This document shows, one piece after another, positions 27,443 to 36,214 of a stretch of DNA of 64,000 nucleotides. The DNA is taken from positions 2,919,440 to 2,983,439 of the forward strand of contig NZ_CP035493.1 of the NCBI RefSeq assembly GCF_004135385.1, in the 5' to 3' direction. The notes under the pieces are model-generated. The model saw only the letters and a program-made list of their open reading frames with translations. It did no database searches and was not told the DNA's origin. The DNA comes from Xylanimonas protaetiae. GTDB lineage: Bacteria; Actinomycetota; Actinomycetes; Actinomycetales; Cellulomonadaceae. The position numbers and the translations under genes are program-made. The number at the start of each line of letters is the position of its first letter. Positions within the stretch are counted from its first letter, which is position 1.

Positions 27443-27946
27443 ATGCCCGCGGCGAGCGCCGGCCTGCTCCTGTTCCGCCGGCAGCCCGGCGGCGGCGTCG
27501 AGGTGCTGCTCGGCCACATGGGCGGCCCATTCTGGTCCCGCAGGCACGAGGGCGCCTGGACGATCCCGAAGGGTGAGCCCGGCCCCGGCGAGGCCCCGTA
27601 CGCCGCCGCCCTCCGCGAGGCCGAGGAGGAGCTGGGCGTCCCCGTCCCGCCGCCCGCCGACCCGGGTGCGGGCGACCTCGACCTCGGCGAGGTCCGCCAG
27701 CGCGCCGGCAAGCGGGTGCAGGCGTGGGCGCGCGAGGTCCGGCCCGACGCGCTCGACCTGGCCGCGCTCGCGAGCAACACGACCGAGATCGAGTGGCCCC
27801 CGCGCAGCGGCCGCCGCCTGACCGTCCCCGAGCTCGACCGCTACGCGTGGTTCGCGCCGCCGGCGGCCCGACCCGTCGTCGTCCAGGCGCCGGCCGCCTT
27901 CCTGGACCGCCTGGAGTCCTTCCTCGCGGCCCGCCCGTCGCCGTAG
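27443..27946 (+). CDS. NUDIX hydrolase
   Basis: A 167-residue protein with an intact Nudix box near residues 44-66: GEPGPGE, then REAEEELG (pattern G-x5-E-x7-R-E-x2-E-E-x-G). An N-terminal AGLLLFRR strand fits the small-NUDIX group resembling diadenosine-polyphosphate or NTP pyrophosphohydrolases. The substrate cannot be told. ATG 27443 has only a weak ribosome-binding site. Confidence 0.88.
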   Translation: MPAASAGLLLFRRQPGGGVEVLLGHMGGPFWSRRHEGAWTIPKGEPGPGEAPYAAALREAEEELGVPVPPPADPGAGDLDLGEVRQRAGKRVQAWAREVRPDALDLAALASNTTEIEWPPRSGRRLTVPELDRYAWFAPPAARPVVVQAPAAFLDRLESFLAARPSP

Positions 27947-28055
27947 CGAGCCCCCGGGCCGCTACCGGCCTGCCGGGCTGGCGGTAGAGCGACATCGGGT
28001 CCACCCCGGGCGCCGCGGCGACGCGACGCGTGCTCACGGCGGCGAGGACCTGTCG

Positions 28056-28090
28056 GTACGGTGGAGACGCCGGGGACGACCGTCCCCGGC
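28056..28090 (+). promoter_or_regulatory. Promoter and dyad before the F420-type gene
   Basis: TACGGT (28056-28061) suits a -10. Just after it lies an inverted repeat, GCCGGGGAC/GTCCCCGGC (28069-28090), at the predicted transcription start. It could be an operator or a 5' hairpin. Confidence 0.4.
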
Positions 28091-28111
28091 CACCGCGACG
28101 GGGGAGCCGTC

Positions 28112-28585
28112 ATGACCGCCACACGCAAGCCCTGGATGCCGCCGCGCTGGTTCGTGCGCACCGCCTGGAAGGTCCACAAGCTGGTCGACCGCGTCAAGGG
28201 CGGCACCGGCGTGGTGCGGGCCCCCGCCCGCCGCGGCAAGGCCGGGATGCTCCGGCTGCGGACCACGGGCCGTCGCAGCGGCCAGGAGCGCATGGTCATC
28301 GTCGCGTACTGGCGCGACGGCGACCGCTACGTCACCCTGGCCATGAACGGCTGGCAGCCGGAGCCGCCGGCCTGGTGGCTCAACCTCCAGGCCCACCCCG
28401 ACGCCGTCGTCGAGACCGTCGACGGGACGGTCCCGGTCCGCGGCCGGGCCGCGACCGGCGCCGAGCGGGACCGGCTGTGGGCCGGCTTCGCCGGCTACAC
28501 GAGCTGGGGCGAGGGGATCGACCGGTTCGCCGCCCGGCGCGGCCGCGCGACGCCCGTCGTCGTCCTCGAACCACGAGAGGCGTGA
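28112..28585 (+). CDS. Nitroreductase-family deazaflavin (F420)-dependent protein
   Basis: A 157-residue split-barrel protein of the DUF385/Ddn-like family, which uses coenzyme F420 or binds flavin. The typical LRLRTTGRRSGQERMV segment is near residues 50-65, followed by the NLQAHPDAVVE segment. F420 use is characteristic of actinobacteria. ATG 28112 has GGGGGAG six bases upstream. It is followed 20 bases later by the nucleosidase gene on the same strand. Confidence 0.85.
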   Translation: MTATRKPWMPPRWFVRTAWKVHKLVDRVKGGTGVVRAPARRGKAGMLRLRTTGRRSGQERMVIVAYWRDGDRYVTLAMNGWQPEPPAWWLNLQAHPDAVVETVDGTVPVRGRAATGAERDRLWAGFAGYTSWGEGIDRFAARRGRATPVVVLEPREA

Positions 28586-28604
28586 TGCGCGAGGGACGGG
28601 TGCC

Positions 28605-29324
28605 GTGATCGCCGTCGTCGCCGCGATGCGCGAGGAGCTCGCGGCGGTGCTCGCCGCGGCGCAGGAGAGCGGGTCGGGGCACGTCGAGGCCGAGACCGTC
28701 GCCGGGCGGCGGTTCCTGCGCACGGAGATCGCCGGTCGCGACGTCGTCCTGACGCTCAGCGGGATCGGCAAGGTCGCTGCCGCCGCGACGGCCGCGCTGC
28801 TGTGCGAGCGGGCCGACGCCGTCCTCATGGTCGGCACCGCGGGCGGCCTCGGCGCCGGGGTGGAGCCCGGCGACGTCGTCGTCGCCCGCGAGCTGCTCCA
28901 GCACGACGTCGACGCGCGGCCCCTCGCGCCGCGCTGGGTCATGCCCGACTGGAGCGTCGAGCGGCTCCTCGCCGACGCCCGCCTCACCGCAGCGCTCGAG
29001 GCGGCGGCGGACGACGTCGTCGCGCGCCGCCCGGGCGGCGTGGCGCGGCGTCACGCCGGGCTCGTCGTCAGCGGCGACCTGTTCGTCGCGACGGCGGACG
29101 CGAGCGCCCGCCTGCGCGCCGACCTGCCCGACGTGCTCGCCGTCGAGATGGAGGGCGCCGCGCTCGCCCAGGTCTGCATCGAGGCGGGAGTGCCGTTCGG
29201 TGTGGCACGCACCGTCTCCGACCGCGCCGACGCTGCGGCGCACGGCGACTTCCGGGCGTTCCTGACCGACGTCGCGGCGCCCTACGCGCACGACCTGGTG
29301 CTCGCGACGCTCGCGCGGCTCTGA
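28605..29324 (+). CDS. 5'-Methylthioadenosine/S-adenosylhomocysteine nucleosidase
   Basis: A 239-residue PNP/UDP-fold enzyme that cleaves MTA/SAH to free adenine, recycling by-products of SAM-dependent reactions. The features are the N-terminal VAAMREEL, LSGIGKVAAA, the phosphate-site MVGTAGGLG, and the substrate Glu in VEMEGAALAQV near residue 182 followed by SDRAD. GTG 28605 is the start. It may be cotranscribed with the preceding F420-type gene. Confidence 0.88.
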   Translation: MIAVVAAMREELAAVLAAAQESGSGHVEAETVAGRRFLRTEIAGRDVVLTLSGIGKVAAAATAALLCERADAVLMVGTAGGLGAGVEPGDVVVARELLQHDVDARPLAPRWVMPDWSVERLLADARLTAALEAAADDVVARRPGGVARRHAGLVVSGDLFVATADASARLRADLPDVLAVEMEGAALAQVCIEAGVPFGVARTVSDRADAAAHGDFRAFLTDVAAPYAHDLVLATLARL

Positions 29325-29381
29325 GCCGCGGGGCGCCCGCCGCCCCTCCCGTGGCGCCGCTCCCGGTGGGACGCTGGGCGC

Positions 29382-31010
29382 ATGGGGACGACGACGCCGG
29401 AGGCGCGGCCGGTGAGCCGCTGGTGGGCGGCCCTCGCGGGCGTGGTCGCGGCGGGGGCCGGGCTCGCGGTCGCGGAGCTCGTCGCGGCGTGGGTGGCGCC
29501 AGGGTCCAGCCCCGTGCTCGCGGCGGGCGGCGCCGTCGTCGACGCCGTCCCGGGCTGGCTCAAGGACCTGGCGGTCTCGCTCTTCGGCACGGCTGACAAG
29601 GCCGTGCTGCTCGCGACCATGGGCGTGGTGCTGGCTGCCGGTGCGGCGCTCGCGGGGGTCCTCGAGGTGCGCCGGCCGCCGTGGGGGCAGGTGCTGCTCG
29701 GCGCGGTGGGCGTCGTCGCCGCGCTCGTCGCGACGGCCCGGCCGGGCGCGACGGCCGCGTGGGCGGTGCCGAGCGTCGTCGGCGTCGGGCCGGGCGTCGC
29801 GCTCCTGCGGTCGCTCGCGGGGCGGGTGCGCCGGCTGGGCGCCGCGCAGGAGCGCCTCGCCGCGCCCGCCGGCGACGCCGCGGACGGGCGCCGGGCTGCG
29901 GCCGCACGGCGCGAGGCCGACCTCGACAGGCGCTCGTTCCTCCAGCTCACGGGGCTGGCCGCCGCGGGCGCCTTCGTGGCCGTCGTCGCCTCGCGGGCCG
30001 TCGGGGCCGGAGCGCGCGCCGCGCAGGCCGTCCGCGAGACGCTGCGGCTGCCGAGCCCCGCGACGCCGGCGCCCGCCGTCCCGGCCGGCGCGGACTTCGG
30101 CTACCCCGGTCTCGCGGACTACGTCACGTCCAACGACGCCTTCTACCGGATCGACACGGCGCTGCGCGTGCCCGTGGTCGACCCCACCACGTGGACGCTG
30201 CGCGTCGTCGGGCTGGTCGACGACCCGTTCGAGCTGACGTGGGACGAGCTGCTCGCGCTGCCGCTCGAGGAGCACCACGTGACGCTCGCGTGCGTGTCCA
30301 ACGAGGTGGGCGGCGACCTCGTCGGCAACGCGCTCTGGCTCGGCTACCCGGTGCGCGAGCTGCTCGCGCGCGCCCGCCCGCACGCGGACGCCGACATGGT
30401 TCTGTCGCGCAGCGTCGACGGCTTCACCGCCGGGACGCCGCTCGCGGTCCTCCAGGAGCCCGACCGCGACTGCCTCCTCGCCGTCGGGATGAACGGCGAG
30501 CCCCTGCCCGTCGAGCACGGCTTCCCCGCGCGGCTCGTGGTGCCGGGGCTCTACGGGTACGTGTCGGCCACGAAGTGGGTCACCGAGCTCAAGGTCACGC
30601 GGTTCGCGGACGACGTCGCCTACTGGACGCCGCGCGGCTGGTCCGAGCGCGGGCCCGTCAAGCTGCAGTCCCGCATCGACGTGCCGAGGTACGGCGACAC
30701 GGTGACGCCGGGCGACGACGGGACGGTTGCCGTCGCCGGGGTGGCGTGGGCGCAGCACACCGGCATCGGCGGCGTCGAGGTGCAGGTGGACGACGGCCCC
30801 TGGGAGGCGGCGACGCTCGCCGCCACCGTCGGACCCGACACGTGGCGGCAGTGGCGCGTCGCGTGGGACACCGGGTCGGCGCGCGCGGGCGACCACACGC
30901 TGCGCGTGCGCGCGACCGACGCGGACGGCCACGTGCAGACGTCCGAGGAGGCGCCGCCGGACCCCGACGGCGCCACCGGCTGGCACACCATCCAGGTGAC
31001 GGTGGCCTGA
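29382..31010 (+). CDS. Membrane-anchored sulfite-oxidase-like molybdoenzyme
   Basis: A 542-residue protein. Residues 10-160 hold about four membrane helices. An internal twin-Arg-like segment near residue 182 (DLDRRSFLQLTGLAAAG) and a fifth hydrophobic stretch follow. The molybdopterin domain covers about 225-430, with the Mo ligand Cys in LACVSNEVGGDL near residue 304. A C-terminal Ig-like dimerisation domain completes the sulfite oxidase fold. The active site would lie outside the membrane. Electron donor and acceptor are unknown, and no heme partner is adjacent. Confidence 0.88.
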   Translation: MGTTTPEARPVSRWWAALAGVVAAGAGLAVAELVAAWVAPGSSPVLAAGGAVVDAVPGWLKDLAVSLFGTADKAVLLATMGVVLAAGAALAGVLEVRRPPWGQVLLGAVGVVAALVATARPGATAAWAVPSVVGVGPGVALLRSLAGRVRRLGAAQERLAAPAGDAADGRRAAAARREADLDRRSFLQLTGLAAAGAFVAVVASRAVGAGARAAQAVRETLRLPSPATPAPAVPAGADFGYPGLADYVTSNDAFYRIDTALRVPVVDPTTWTLRVVGLVDDPFELTWDELLALPLEEHHVTLACVSNEVGGDLVGNALWLGYPVRELLARARPHADADMVLSRSVDGFTAGTPLAVLQEPDRDCLLAVGMNGEPLPVEHGFPARLVVPGLYGYVSATKWVTELKVTRFADDVAYWTPRGWSERGPVKLQSRIDVPRYGDTVTPGDDGTVAVAGVAWAQHTGIGGVEVQVDDGPWEAATLAATVGPDTWRQWRVAWDTGSARAGDHTLRVRATDADGHVQTSEEAPPDPDGATGWHTIQVTVA

Positions 31011-31103
31011 CCCGCCCGCACCGGCGACGCTCGCGCGGCGGCGCGCCAGGGGGAAGACTCGCCGCAGACCGGACCGGTCGCCATCCACCGCACGGAGGTG
31101 CAC

Positions 31104-31994
31104 ATGAACGTCCCCACCCTGACGCTCAACAACGGGGTCACGATGCCCGCCCTCGGCCTCGGCGTCTTCCAGAGCCCGCCCGAGGAGACCGCCGCCGCCG
31201 TCGCGGAGGCGCTCGCGGTCGGCTACCGGCACGTCGACACGGCCGCGGCGTACCAGAACGAGCGGGAGGTGGGCGAGGGGCTGCGCCGCAGCGGCGTCGA
31301 CCGCGACGACGTGTTCCTCGAGACGAAGGTCTGGGTGAGCGACTACGGCTACGACGAGGCGCTGCACGCGTTCGACAAGGCGGCGGGCAAGCTCGGCGTC
31401 GAGCAGCTCGACCTGCTGATCCTGCACCAGCCGGCCACCGACCGGTTCGAGAAGACCCTCGCTGCGTACCGGGCGCTCGAGACGCTGCTGCACGACGGCA
31501 AGGTGCGCGCCATCGGCGTCAGCAACTTCATGCCGCACCACCTGGCGGAGCTGCTCGACCGCACGGACGTGGTGCCCGCCGTGAACCAGGTCGAGCTGCA
31601 CCCGTACTTCACGCAGCCGGCCGTCCAGGCGGCGGACGCCGAGCACGGCATCCTCACGCAGGCGTGGTCGCCCATCGGCGGCATGACGTTCTACCCCGGC
31701 TGGGGCGAGGGCCGGCGCTCGGTCATGGACGACCCCACCCTGCGCGAGATCGCCGCCGGGCACGGCAGGACGCCCGCGCAGGTCATGCTGCGCTGGCACC
31801 TGCAGCGTGGCCGCTCGGCCATCCCGAAGTCGACCAACCCGGGCCGCATCGCCGAGAACTTCGCCGTGCTCGACTTCGCCCTCGGCGACGACGAGCTGGA
31901 CCGCATCGACGCGCTCGACACGGGCGTGCGCAGCGGGCCGGATCCCGACGTACCGCGCCCCGAGCGGTTCGACACGCCGGTCCCGGAGGCCTGA
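31104..31994 (+). CDS. Aldo/keto reductase
   Basis: A 296-residue NADPH-dependent oxidoreductase with the tetrad Asp (HVDTAAAYQ, near 44), Tyr (near 49), Lys (ETKVW, near 74) and His (LILHQP, near 107). The C-terminal cofactor motif IPKSTNPGRIAEN is also present. It resembles 2,5-diketo-gluconate reductase types. ATG 31104 follows GGAGG at five bases. It converges on the FMN-reductase gene. Confidence 0.93.
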   Translation: MNVPTLTLNNGVTMPALGLGVFQSPPEETAAAVAEALAVGYRHVDTAAAYQNEREVGEGLRRSGVDRDDVFLETKVWVSDYGYDEALHAFDKAAGKLGVEQLDLLILHQPATDRFEKTLAAYRALETLLHDGKVRAIGVSNFMPHHLAELLDRTDVVPAVNQVELHPYFTQPAVQAADAEHGILTQAWSPIGGMTFYPGWGEGRRSVMDDPTLREIAAGHGRTPAQVMLRWHLQRGRSAIPKSTNPGRIAENFAVLDFALGDDELDRIDALDTGVRSGPDPDVPRPERFDTPVPEA

Positions 31995-32001
31995 CCCCGG
32001 G

Positions 32002-32601
32002 CTAGTGGGCCGTGGCCGCGTCCTCGTCGCCGATGTGCCCGGGCGCGCTGGCGGCGAGGACGCGCTGCACGAACGCGTCGTACTCGGCCATGTAGTGCCG
32101 CAGGAAGTCGGCCGTGCCCTCGTTGCGCACCTCGCCGTCCGGGCCGAAGTCGTCGGGCCGGAACGTGATGTAGGCCTCGGGTGCGTTGAGCTGCGGTGCG
32201 TCGAGGAAGCTGAGCACCGCGCGCATGGAGGATTGCATGACCGCGGTGCCGATGCCGCCGGGGGACGCCCCGATGATGCCCGTGGGCTTGCGGGCGAACG
32301 AGTTGGTGCCCCAGGGGCGCGAGCCCCAGTCGATGGCGTTCTTGAGCGCACCGGGGATCGACCGGTTGTACTCGGGGGAGACGATCAGCAGCCCGTCCGA
32401 CGCCGCGATGGCGTCCTTGAGCGCGCGTCCCTCGGGCGGGTAGTCGGCGTCGTAGTCCCAGCTGTAGAGCGGCAGGTTCCCGATCGGGATCTCGGTGAAC
32501 TCGAGGTCGTCGGGGGCCAGCGCGATGAGCGCCTTCGACAGCGTGCGGTTGATCGAGCCCTTCGCGAGGCTGCCGACCAGATATCCGATCCGGTAGCTCA
32601 T
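32002..32601 (-). CDS. NAD(P)H-dependent FMN reductase
   Basis: A 199-residue flavodoxin-fold reductase of the ChrR/YieF (NADPH_dep_FMN_red) family. The phosphate loop is GSLAKGSINRTLS near residues 10-22 and the isoalloxazine-binding motif SPEYNRSIPGALKNAIDW is near 75-92. The C-terminal extension is longer than in most members. Likely role is quinone or chromate reduction. It converges on the aldo/keto reductase with a 7-base gap. Confidence 0.9.
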   Translation of the reverse strand: MSYRIGYLVGSLAKGSINRTLSKALIALAPDDLEFTEIPIGNLPLYSWDYDADYPPEGRALKDAIAASDGLLIVSPEYNRSIPGALKNAIDWGSRPWGTNSFARKPTGIIGASPGGIGTAVMQSSMRAVLSFLDAPQLNAPEAYITFRPDDFGPDGEVRNEGTADFLRHYMAEYDAFVQRVLAASAPGHIGDEDAATAH

Positions 32602-32742
32602 GGCGCGTCCGTCCTTCCACCGATCCCCAGGGCCGGCGGGCGTCGGCCCACCCGTCTACGGTGCGCGGTCCGCACGGGAACGGCGAGCGGTGGCGCTGGG
32701 AGTGGCTCCTCGTAGCGGTGACCGGGTGATGGAGGCAGGGGT

Positions 32743-32865
32743 GACCCAGCCGTCGACTTCTGGTGCTCCGCCTGCGCATCCTGCGCAGAGTTCGAGCCCA
32801 CCGTCGTCGCCCTCTGGAACGCCGGCCTGCCGGTGTACGTGGTCGACATGGACCGCAATCCGCCC
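32743..32865 (+). pseudogene. Thioredoxin-fold fragment
   Basis: About 40 codons that read AVDFWCSACASCAEFEP, then VYVVDMDRNP, clearly like the VDFWAxWCxxC active-site region and following strand of thioredoxin. No start codon is in frame between an upstream TGA (32719) and the motif. After the match the frame runs into unrelated sequence. It is the remnant of a lost gene. Confidence 0.6.
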
Positions 32866-32889
32866 GGTCGATCCGCCCACTGCTCCAGG

Positions 32890-33141
32890 TCAGTCGGCGA
32901 CGACGACGGCGAGGCCCGTCGCCCGCGAGGCGGCGGTGACGGACCCCGCGTTGACGACGTCGGCGAACCCGGCGGAGCGGAGGTGACGCACTGCGGTGAC
33001 AGCGCGCGCGCCGGACCGGCAGTAGATGACCAAGGGGGACGACTGGTCCAGCCGGGCGGCCTGTTCGGCGAAGTCGGCGGCGTTGACGTCGAGGTTCAGC
33101 GCACCCTGAAGGTGGCTGGTGGCAGAACGCCGGGAGACGTG
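32890..33141 (-). pseudogene. Rhodanese-domain fragment
   Basis: About 83 codons on the minus strand: SHLQGALNLDVNA, then PLVIYCRSGARAVTAV with the active-site Cys loop, then GFADVVNAGS. These match the second half of a single-domain rhodanese. A TGA directly precedes the readable part and no start is available, so the 5' end is lost or frameshifted. It lies tail-to-tail with the thioredoxin fragment. Confidence 0.65.
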
Positions 33142-33168
33142 TCACAAGGTCTCCGGCGTGTTGCGGCG

Positions 33169-33639
33169 TCACCTGCGGGGGTGGCGGGGTTCCTGGTACC
33201 CCATGGGCTCTTCACTAGGCGATGGCGTACTTGCTGCCCGCTGGGCGGCCGAGCCTCCCCACAGGCACGCAGCGGCTAGGGCTGCGGCGAAGCCTTGCGC
33301 TAGCGGGAGCACGGCTTCGAGCGAGGTCCGACTCGTGAAGATCTGCGGCGGCCGAGAGTACGGGTGCGCGACAATCACCGCTGACCACACCGCTACAACG
33401 GCAAACCACAGAGCCGCACCAATGGATACCGCACGCCACCGCCTTGCCACATGGATGCAAGCGATCGTCAGGAAAACAGCGACGATACTGAGCACCAGAA
33501 ATGATAAGGATGTAGGAGATGCATCAACACGTCCGAAGCCTAGAATGTAGACCAAGAACCACAGAGCGGTCGCGACGCCAGCACCGACGAACCCCGTTGC
33601 CGCTGCCAGGGGAACCCTGATCCATCCTTTCAGTCGCAT
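33169..33639 (-). CDS. Hypothetical four-helix membrane protein
   Basis: A 156-residue protein with four hydrophobic segments (near residues 10-33, 44-62, 70-92 and 108-128) and a Pro/Ser/Glu-rich tail. Codon use is less GC-biased than its neighbours, with many A/T-ending codons, which suggests transfer. It overlaps the end of the Cys-rich frame by 10 bases. No family recognised. Confidence 0.55.
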   Translation of the reverse strand: MRLKGWIRVPLAAATGFVGAGVATALWFLVYILGFGRVDASPTSLSFLVLSIVAVFLTIACIHVARRWRAVSIGAALWFAVVAVWSAVIVAHPYSRPPQIFTSRTSLEAVLPLAQGFAAALAAACLWGGSAAQRAASTPSPSEEPMGYQEPRHPRR

Positions 33640-33869
33640 GCGGTCACACCCCGCAGTTTAGCGTCGCAGTTCTGTCGCTCGGAAAAGAAGCCGCACCGTG
33701 CCCTGCCGGAACAGCCGCGACACTCTGGTAAGTGTTCGAGCTCGAGTTGACACAGACCCTGGAGAGATTGGCAGTCGGCCGATCCACCCCCTGCCACGGC
33801 CTGATTCCAGGATGAGGCAATCTGGCTCCAAGTGAGAAGGCCCCTGCGTTCTAGGTGTGTTCGTGCCAT
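33630..33869 (-). CDS. Possible small Cys-rich protein
   Basis: A 79-residue frame with seven Cys in its last 50 residues (ADC, GLC, PEC, GC, RC, NC, AC). ATG 33869 has GGAG nine bases upstream. It ends inside the start of the membrane-protein gene, so the two could be coupled. Local GC is low. It resembles no family I know and may be noise. Confidence 0.3.
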   Translation of the reverse strand: MARTHLERRGLLTWSQIASSWNQAVAGGGSADCQSLQGLCQLELEHLPECRGCSGRARCGFFSERQNCDAKLRGVTACD

Positions 33870-34208
33870 GCTCGTGATCTCCAATGATCCGATGTCATGT
33901 ACTGATGTACGTCGGAGATTATGCGCAGGTCAGTGGATTTTGGCCATGGTGGCGGCAAGTGCGCATCTTGCTGGCGCCTGCGGGCGTCGGCGGTGTGGAC
34001 GTTAGCGGAGCATGCCCAGCCAAGGTCCTGCGACTCTCGCCGACACGAGGGACCTGGGTTGCCCGACGGGGGCATAGACGACTGATAACAGTACGTCTTG
34101 GTCGAGTGGTGAAGGACAACTTGACTGATCACTTTGGACAGCCGTGCGGGGTCAGGACGTCTCGGCGAGCGGCGCCCCGGCATCAACGGAACTCGATGGC
34201 GCGCGACA
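33870..34208. other. Low-GC intergenic, no gene seen
   Basis: 339 bases of unusually AT-rich sequence for this genome (for example TGATAACAGTACG near 34083). Open frames cross it on both strands but none shows protein-like composition with a start signal. It is probably debris from an old insertion or deletion next to the catabolic operon. Confidence 0.4.
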
Positions 34209-35036
34209 CTAAAGGACGTACCCGCCCCCGCACACGAGCGTCTGCCCCGAGACGTAGTCGGACTCGGGCAGGCACAGCAGGTACACGGCTCCCGCGGCCT
34301 CGGCGGGCGTGCCCGGACGGCCCAGCGGCACCTGCGCCGTCATGGCGTCCAGGAGCTGGGCGCTGACGCCGACCGGGACCTCGCGGCCCTGCACGGAGAT
34401 GGTGCCCTCGCCCGCGGGGGCGTTCGTCAGGCGGGTCGTGATGAGGCCGAACGCGACCGTGTTCGCGGTGACGTTGTAGCGGCCCCACTCCTTGGCGATG
34501 GTCTTCGTCAGGCCTGTCACGCCCGCCTTCGCCGCCGCGTAGCCCACCTGACCGGCGTTGCCGCCCAGACCGGAGATCGACGAGATGTTGACGACCTTGC
34601 GGCACGGCACCGGCTCGCCCGCCGCGCGGGCGGCCTTGACCGCGGCGGAGATGACCGGCTGCGCGGCGCGCAGGATGCGGAACGGCGCCGTGAGGTGGAC
34701 GTCGATCAGGGCGTCCCACTGCGCGTCGGTCGTCTTCTGGATGACGGTGTCCCAGGTGTAGCCCGCGTTGTTGACGATGATGTCGAGGCCGCCGAAGGAG
34801 TCGACCGCCGTCTGCACGAAGCGCTCCGCGAAACCCTCGTCGGTGACGCTGCCCGCGCACGGCACGGCGCGCCCGCCGGCGGCGACGACGTCGGCGACGG
34901 TGGTCGCGGCGGGCTCGTCGTCGAGGTCGTTGACGACGACCGCCGCGCCCTGCGAGGCGAGCTTGATCGCGATCTCGCGGCCGATGCCGCGGCCCGCCCC
35001 GGAGACGAGGGCGACCTTGCCGTCGAGCGTGCCCAT
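34209..35036 (-). CDS. SDR-family 3-hydroxyacyl-CoA dehydrogenase/3-oxoacyl reductase-like
   Basis: A 275-residue short-chain dehydrogenase. The cofactor motif is VSGAGRGIG near residues 10-18, then NNAG. Catalytic Ser is in NISSISG; Tyr and Lys are in YAAAKAG. It closes the branched-chain operon and its start overlaps the thiolase stop by one base, so it likely works on a beta-hydroxyacyl-CoA intermediate. This gene has no counterpart in the mycobacterial core order. Exact substrate unknown. Confidence 0.88.
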   Translation of the reverse strand: MGTLDGKVALVSGAGRGIGREIAIKLASQGAAVVVNDLDDEPAATTVADVVAAGGRAVPCAGSVTDEGFAERFVQTAVDSFGGLDIIVNNAGYTWDTVIQKTTDAQWDALIDVHLTAPFRILRAAQPVISAAVKAARAAGEPVPCRKVVNISSISGLGGNAGQVGYAAAKAGVTGLTKTIAKEWGRYNVTANTVAFGLITTRLTNAPAGEGTISVQGREVPVGVSAQLLDAMTAQVPLGRPGTPAEAAGAVYLLCLPESDYVSGQTLVCGGGYVL

Positions 35037-36214
35037 CAGGGCATCCCGAGCAGCACCGCGGAGCCCTGCCCACCGCCGCCGCACGCCGACGCGACGCCCA
35101 CCGCACCCGGCCCGAGCGCCTCGAGGCGCCGCGCCAGGTGGCCCACGATCCGCGCCCCCGACGCCCCGATGGGGTGCCCGAGCGCGATCGCGCCCCCGTT
35201 CGCGTTGACGAGCGCCGGGTCCAGGCCGAGGTGGTCCGTCGACGCCAGCACCACCGACGCGAACGCCTCGTTGATCTCGACGGCCGCGAACCCGTGACCG
35301 TCCATGCCCGCACGGGCGCAGGCGGACGAGATCGCGTGCGCCGGCTGGAGGTGCAGCCCCACGTCGGGCCCGGCGACGAGGCCGTGGCCGAGGATGCGGA
35401 CCCCCGTGAGGCCGAGCGCGTCCGCGACGTCGTCGGCGACGAGGACCAGCGCCGCCGCGCCGTCGGAGATCTGCGACGCGTTGCCGGCGGTGATGGTGCC
35501 GTCGGGCCGGAACGCGGGGCGCAGGTGCGCCAGCGTGTCGAGCGAGGCGTCCGGGCGGACGCCGTCGTCGGCGTCGACCGTGACGCTGCCGCGGCGGCCC
35601 GGCACGTCGACCGGCGCGATCTCGCCCCGGAGGAACGCGGCCGCGGCGTCAGCGCGCGTGTGCGACGTGACCGCGAACGCGTCCTGCGCCGCCCGGGTCT
35701 GCCAGGCGGCGCCGCCGTACGCGTCGCCGTAGCGCTCGGTGCTCAGGCCCATGGAGTCGTGCTCGAACGCGTCGGAGAGGCCGTCGTGCTGCATGGTGTC
35801 GAGCAGCTCGACCGGGCCGAAGCGCTGCCCGGCGCGGGACCCGACCCACACGTGCGGCGCCAGCGACATCGACTCCATGCCGAGCGCGGCCACGACGCGC
35901 GCCTCGCCCGTCGTGATGAGCCGGTGGGCCTGGACCACGGCCTCCTCGCCCGAGAGGCACACCACGTTGAGCGTGAGCGCCGGCGTCGTCATCGGGACGC
36001 CCGCCCCGACGGCGGCCTGCCGGGCCGGGTTCTGGCCCGCGCCCCCCTGCAGCACCTGCCCGCCGAGGACGACGTCGATGTCGCCGGGTGCGATGCCGGA
36101 CACGTCCAGCGCGGCGGCCAGGGCACGGGCGCCGAGCGTCGTCGCGGGCACGGACGCGAACACGCCGTTGGCCTTGACGAACGGGGTGCGGCGGTAGCCG
36201 ACGATGACGGTCAT
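35036..36214 (-). CDS. Acetyl-CoA C-acyltransferase (thiolase)
   Basis: A 392-residue thiolase that would split acetoacetyl-CoA (or a related 3-oxoacyl-CoA) to acetyl-CoA. The acylated Cys is in [12 protein letters not shown] near residue 86, where the usual CxSG is CLSG. The His is in LGHPIGASG near 348 and the second Cys in SACGGGGQG near 378. It overlaps scoB by four bases (ATGA), consistent with using the acetoacetyl-CoA made by the CoA-transferase. Confidence 0.93.
   Translation of the reverse strand: MTVIVGYRRTPFVKANGVFASVPATTLGARALAAALDVSGIAPGDIDVVLGGQVLQGGAGQNPARQAAVGAGVPMTTPALTLNVVCLSGEEAVVQAHRLITTGEARVVAALGMESMSLAPHVWVGSRAGQRFGPVELLDTMQHDGLSDAFEHDSMGLSTERYGDAYGGAAWQTRAAQDAFAVTSHTRADAAAAFLRGEIAPVDVPGRRGSVTVDADDGVRPDASLDTLAHLRPAFRPDGTITAGNASQISDGAAALVLVADDVADALGLTGVRILGHGLVAGPDVGLHLQPAHAISSACARAGMDGHGFAAVEINEAFASVVLASTDHLGLDPALVNANGGAIALGHPIGASGARIVGHLARRLEALGPGAVGVASACGGGGQGSAVLLGMP

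Noticed and set aside
28380-32351. A minus-strand open frame of over 1300 codons
   Set aside because: It runs antisense through five well-supported genes and has no protein-like segments.
32833-33279. Plus-strand frame starting inside the thioredoxin remnant
   Set aside because: After a few thioredoxin codons it becomes the antisense of the rhodanese remnant, so it is debris and not a gene.
33884-34366. Plus-strand frame in the low-GC patch
   Set aside because: No recognisable motif; its second half is antisense to the SDR gene.
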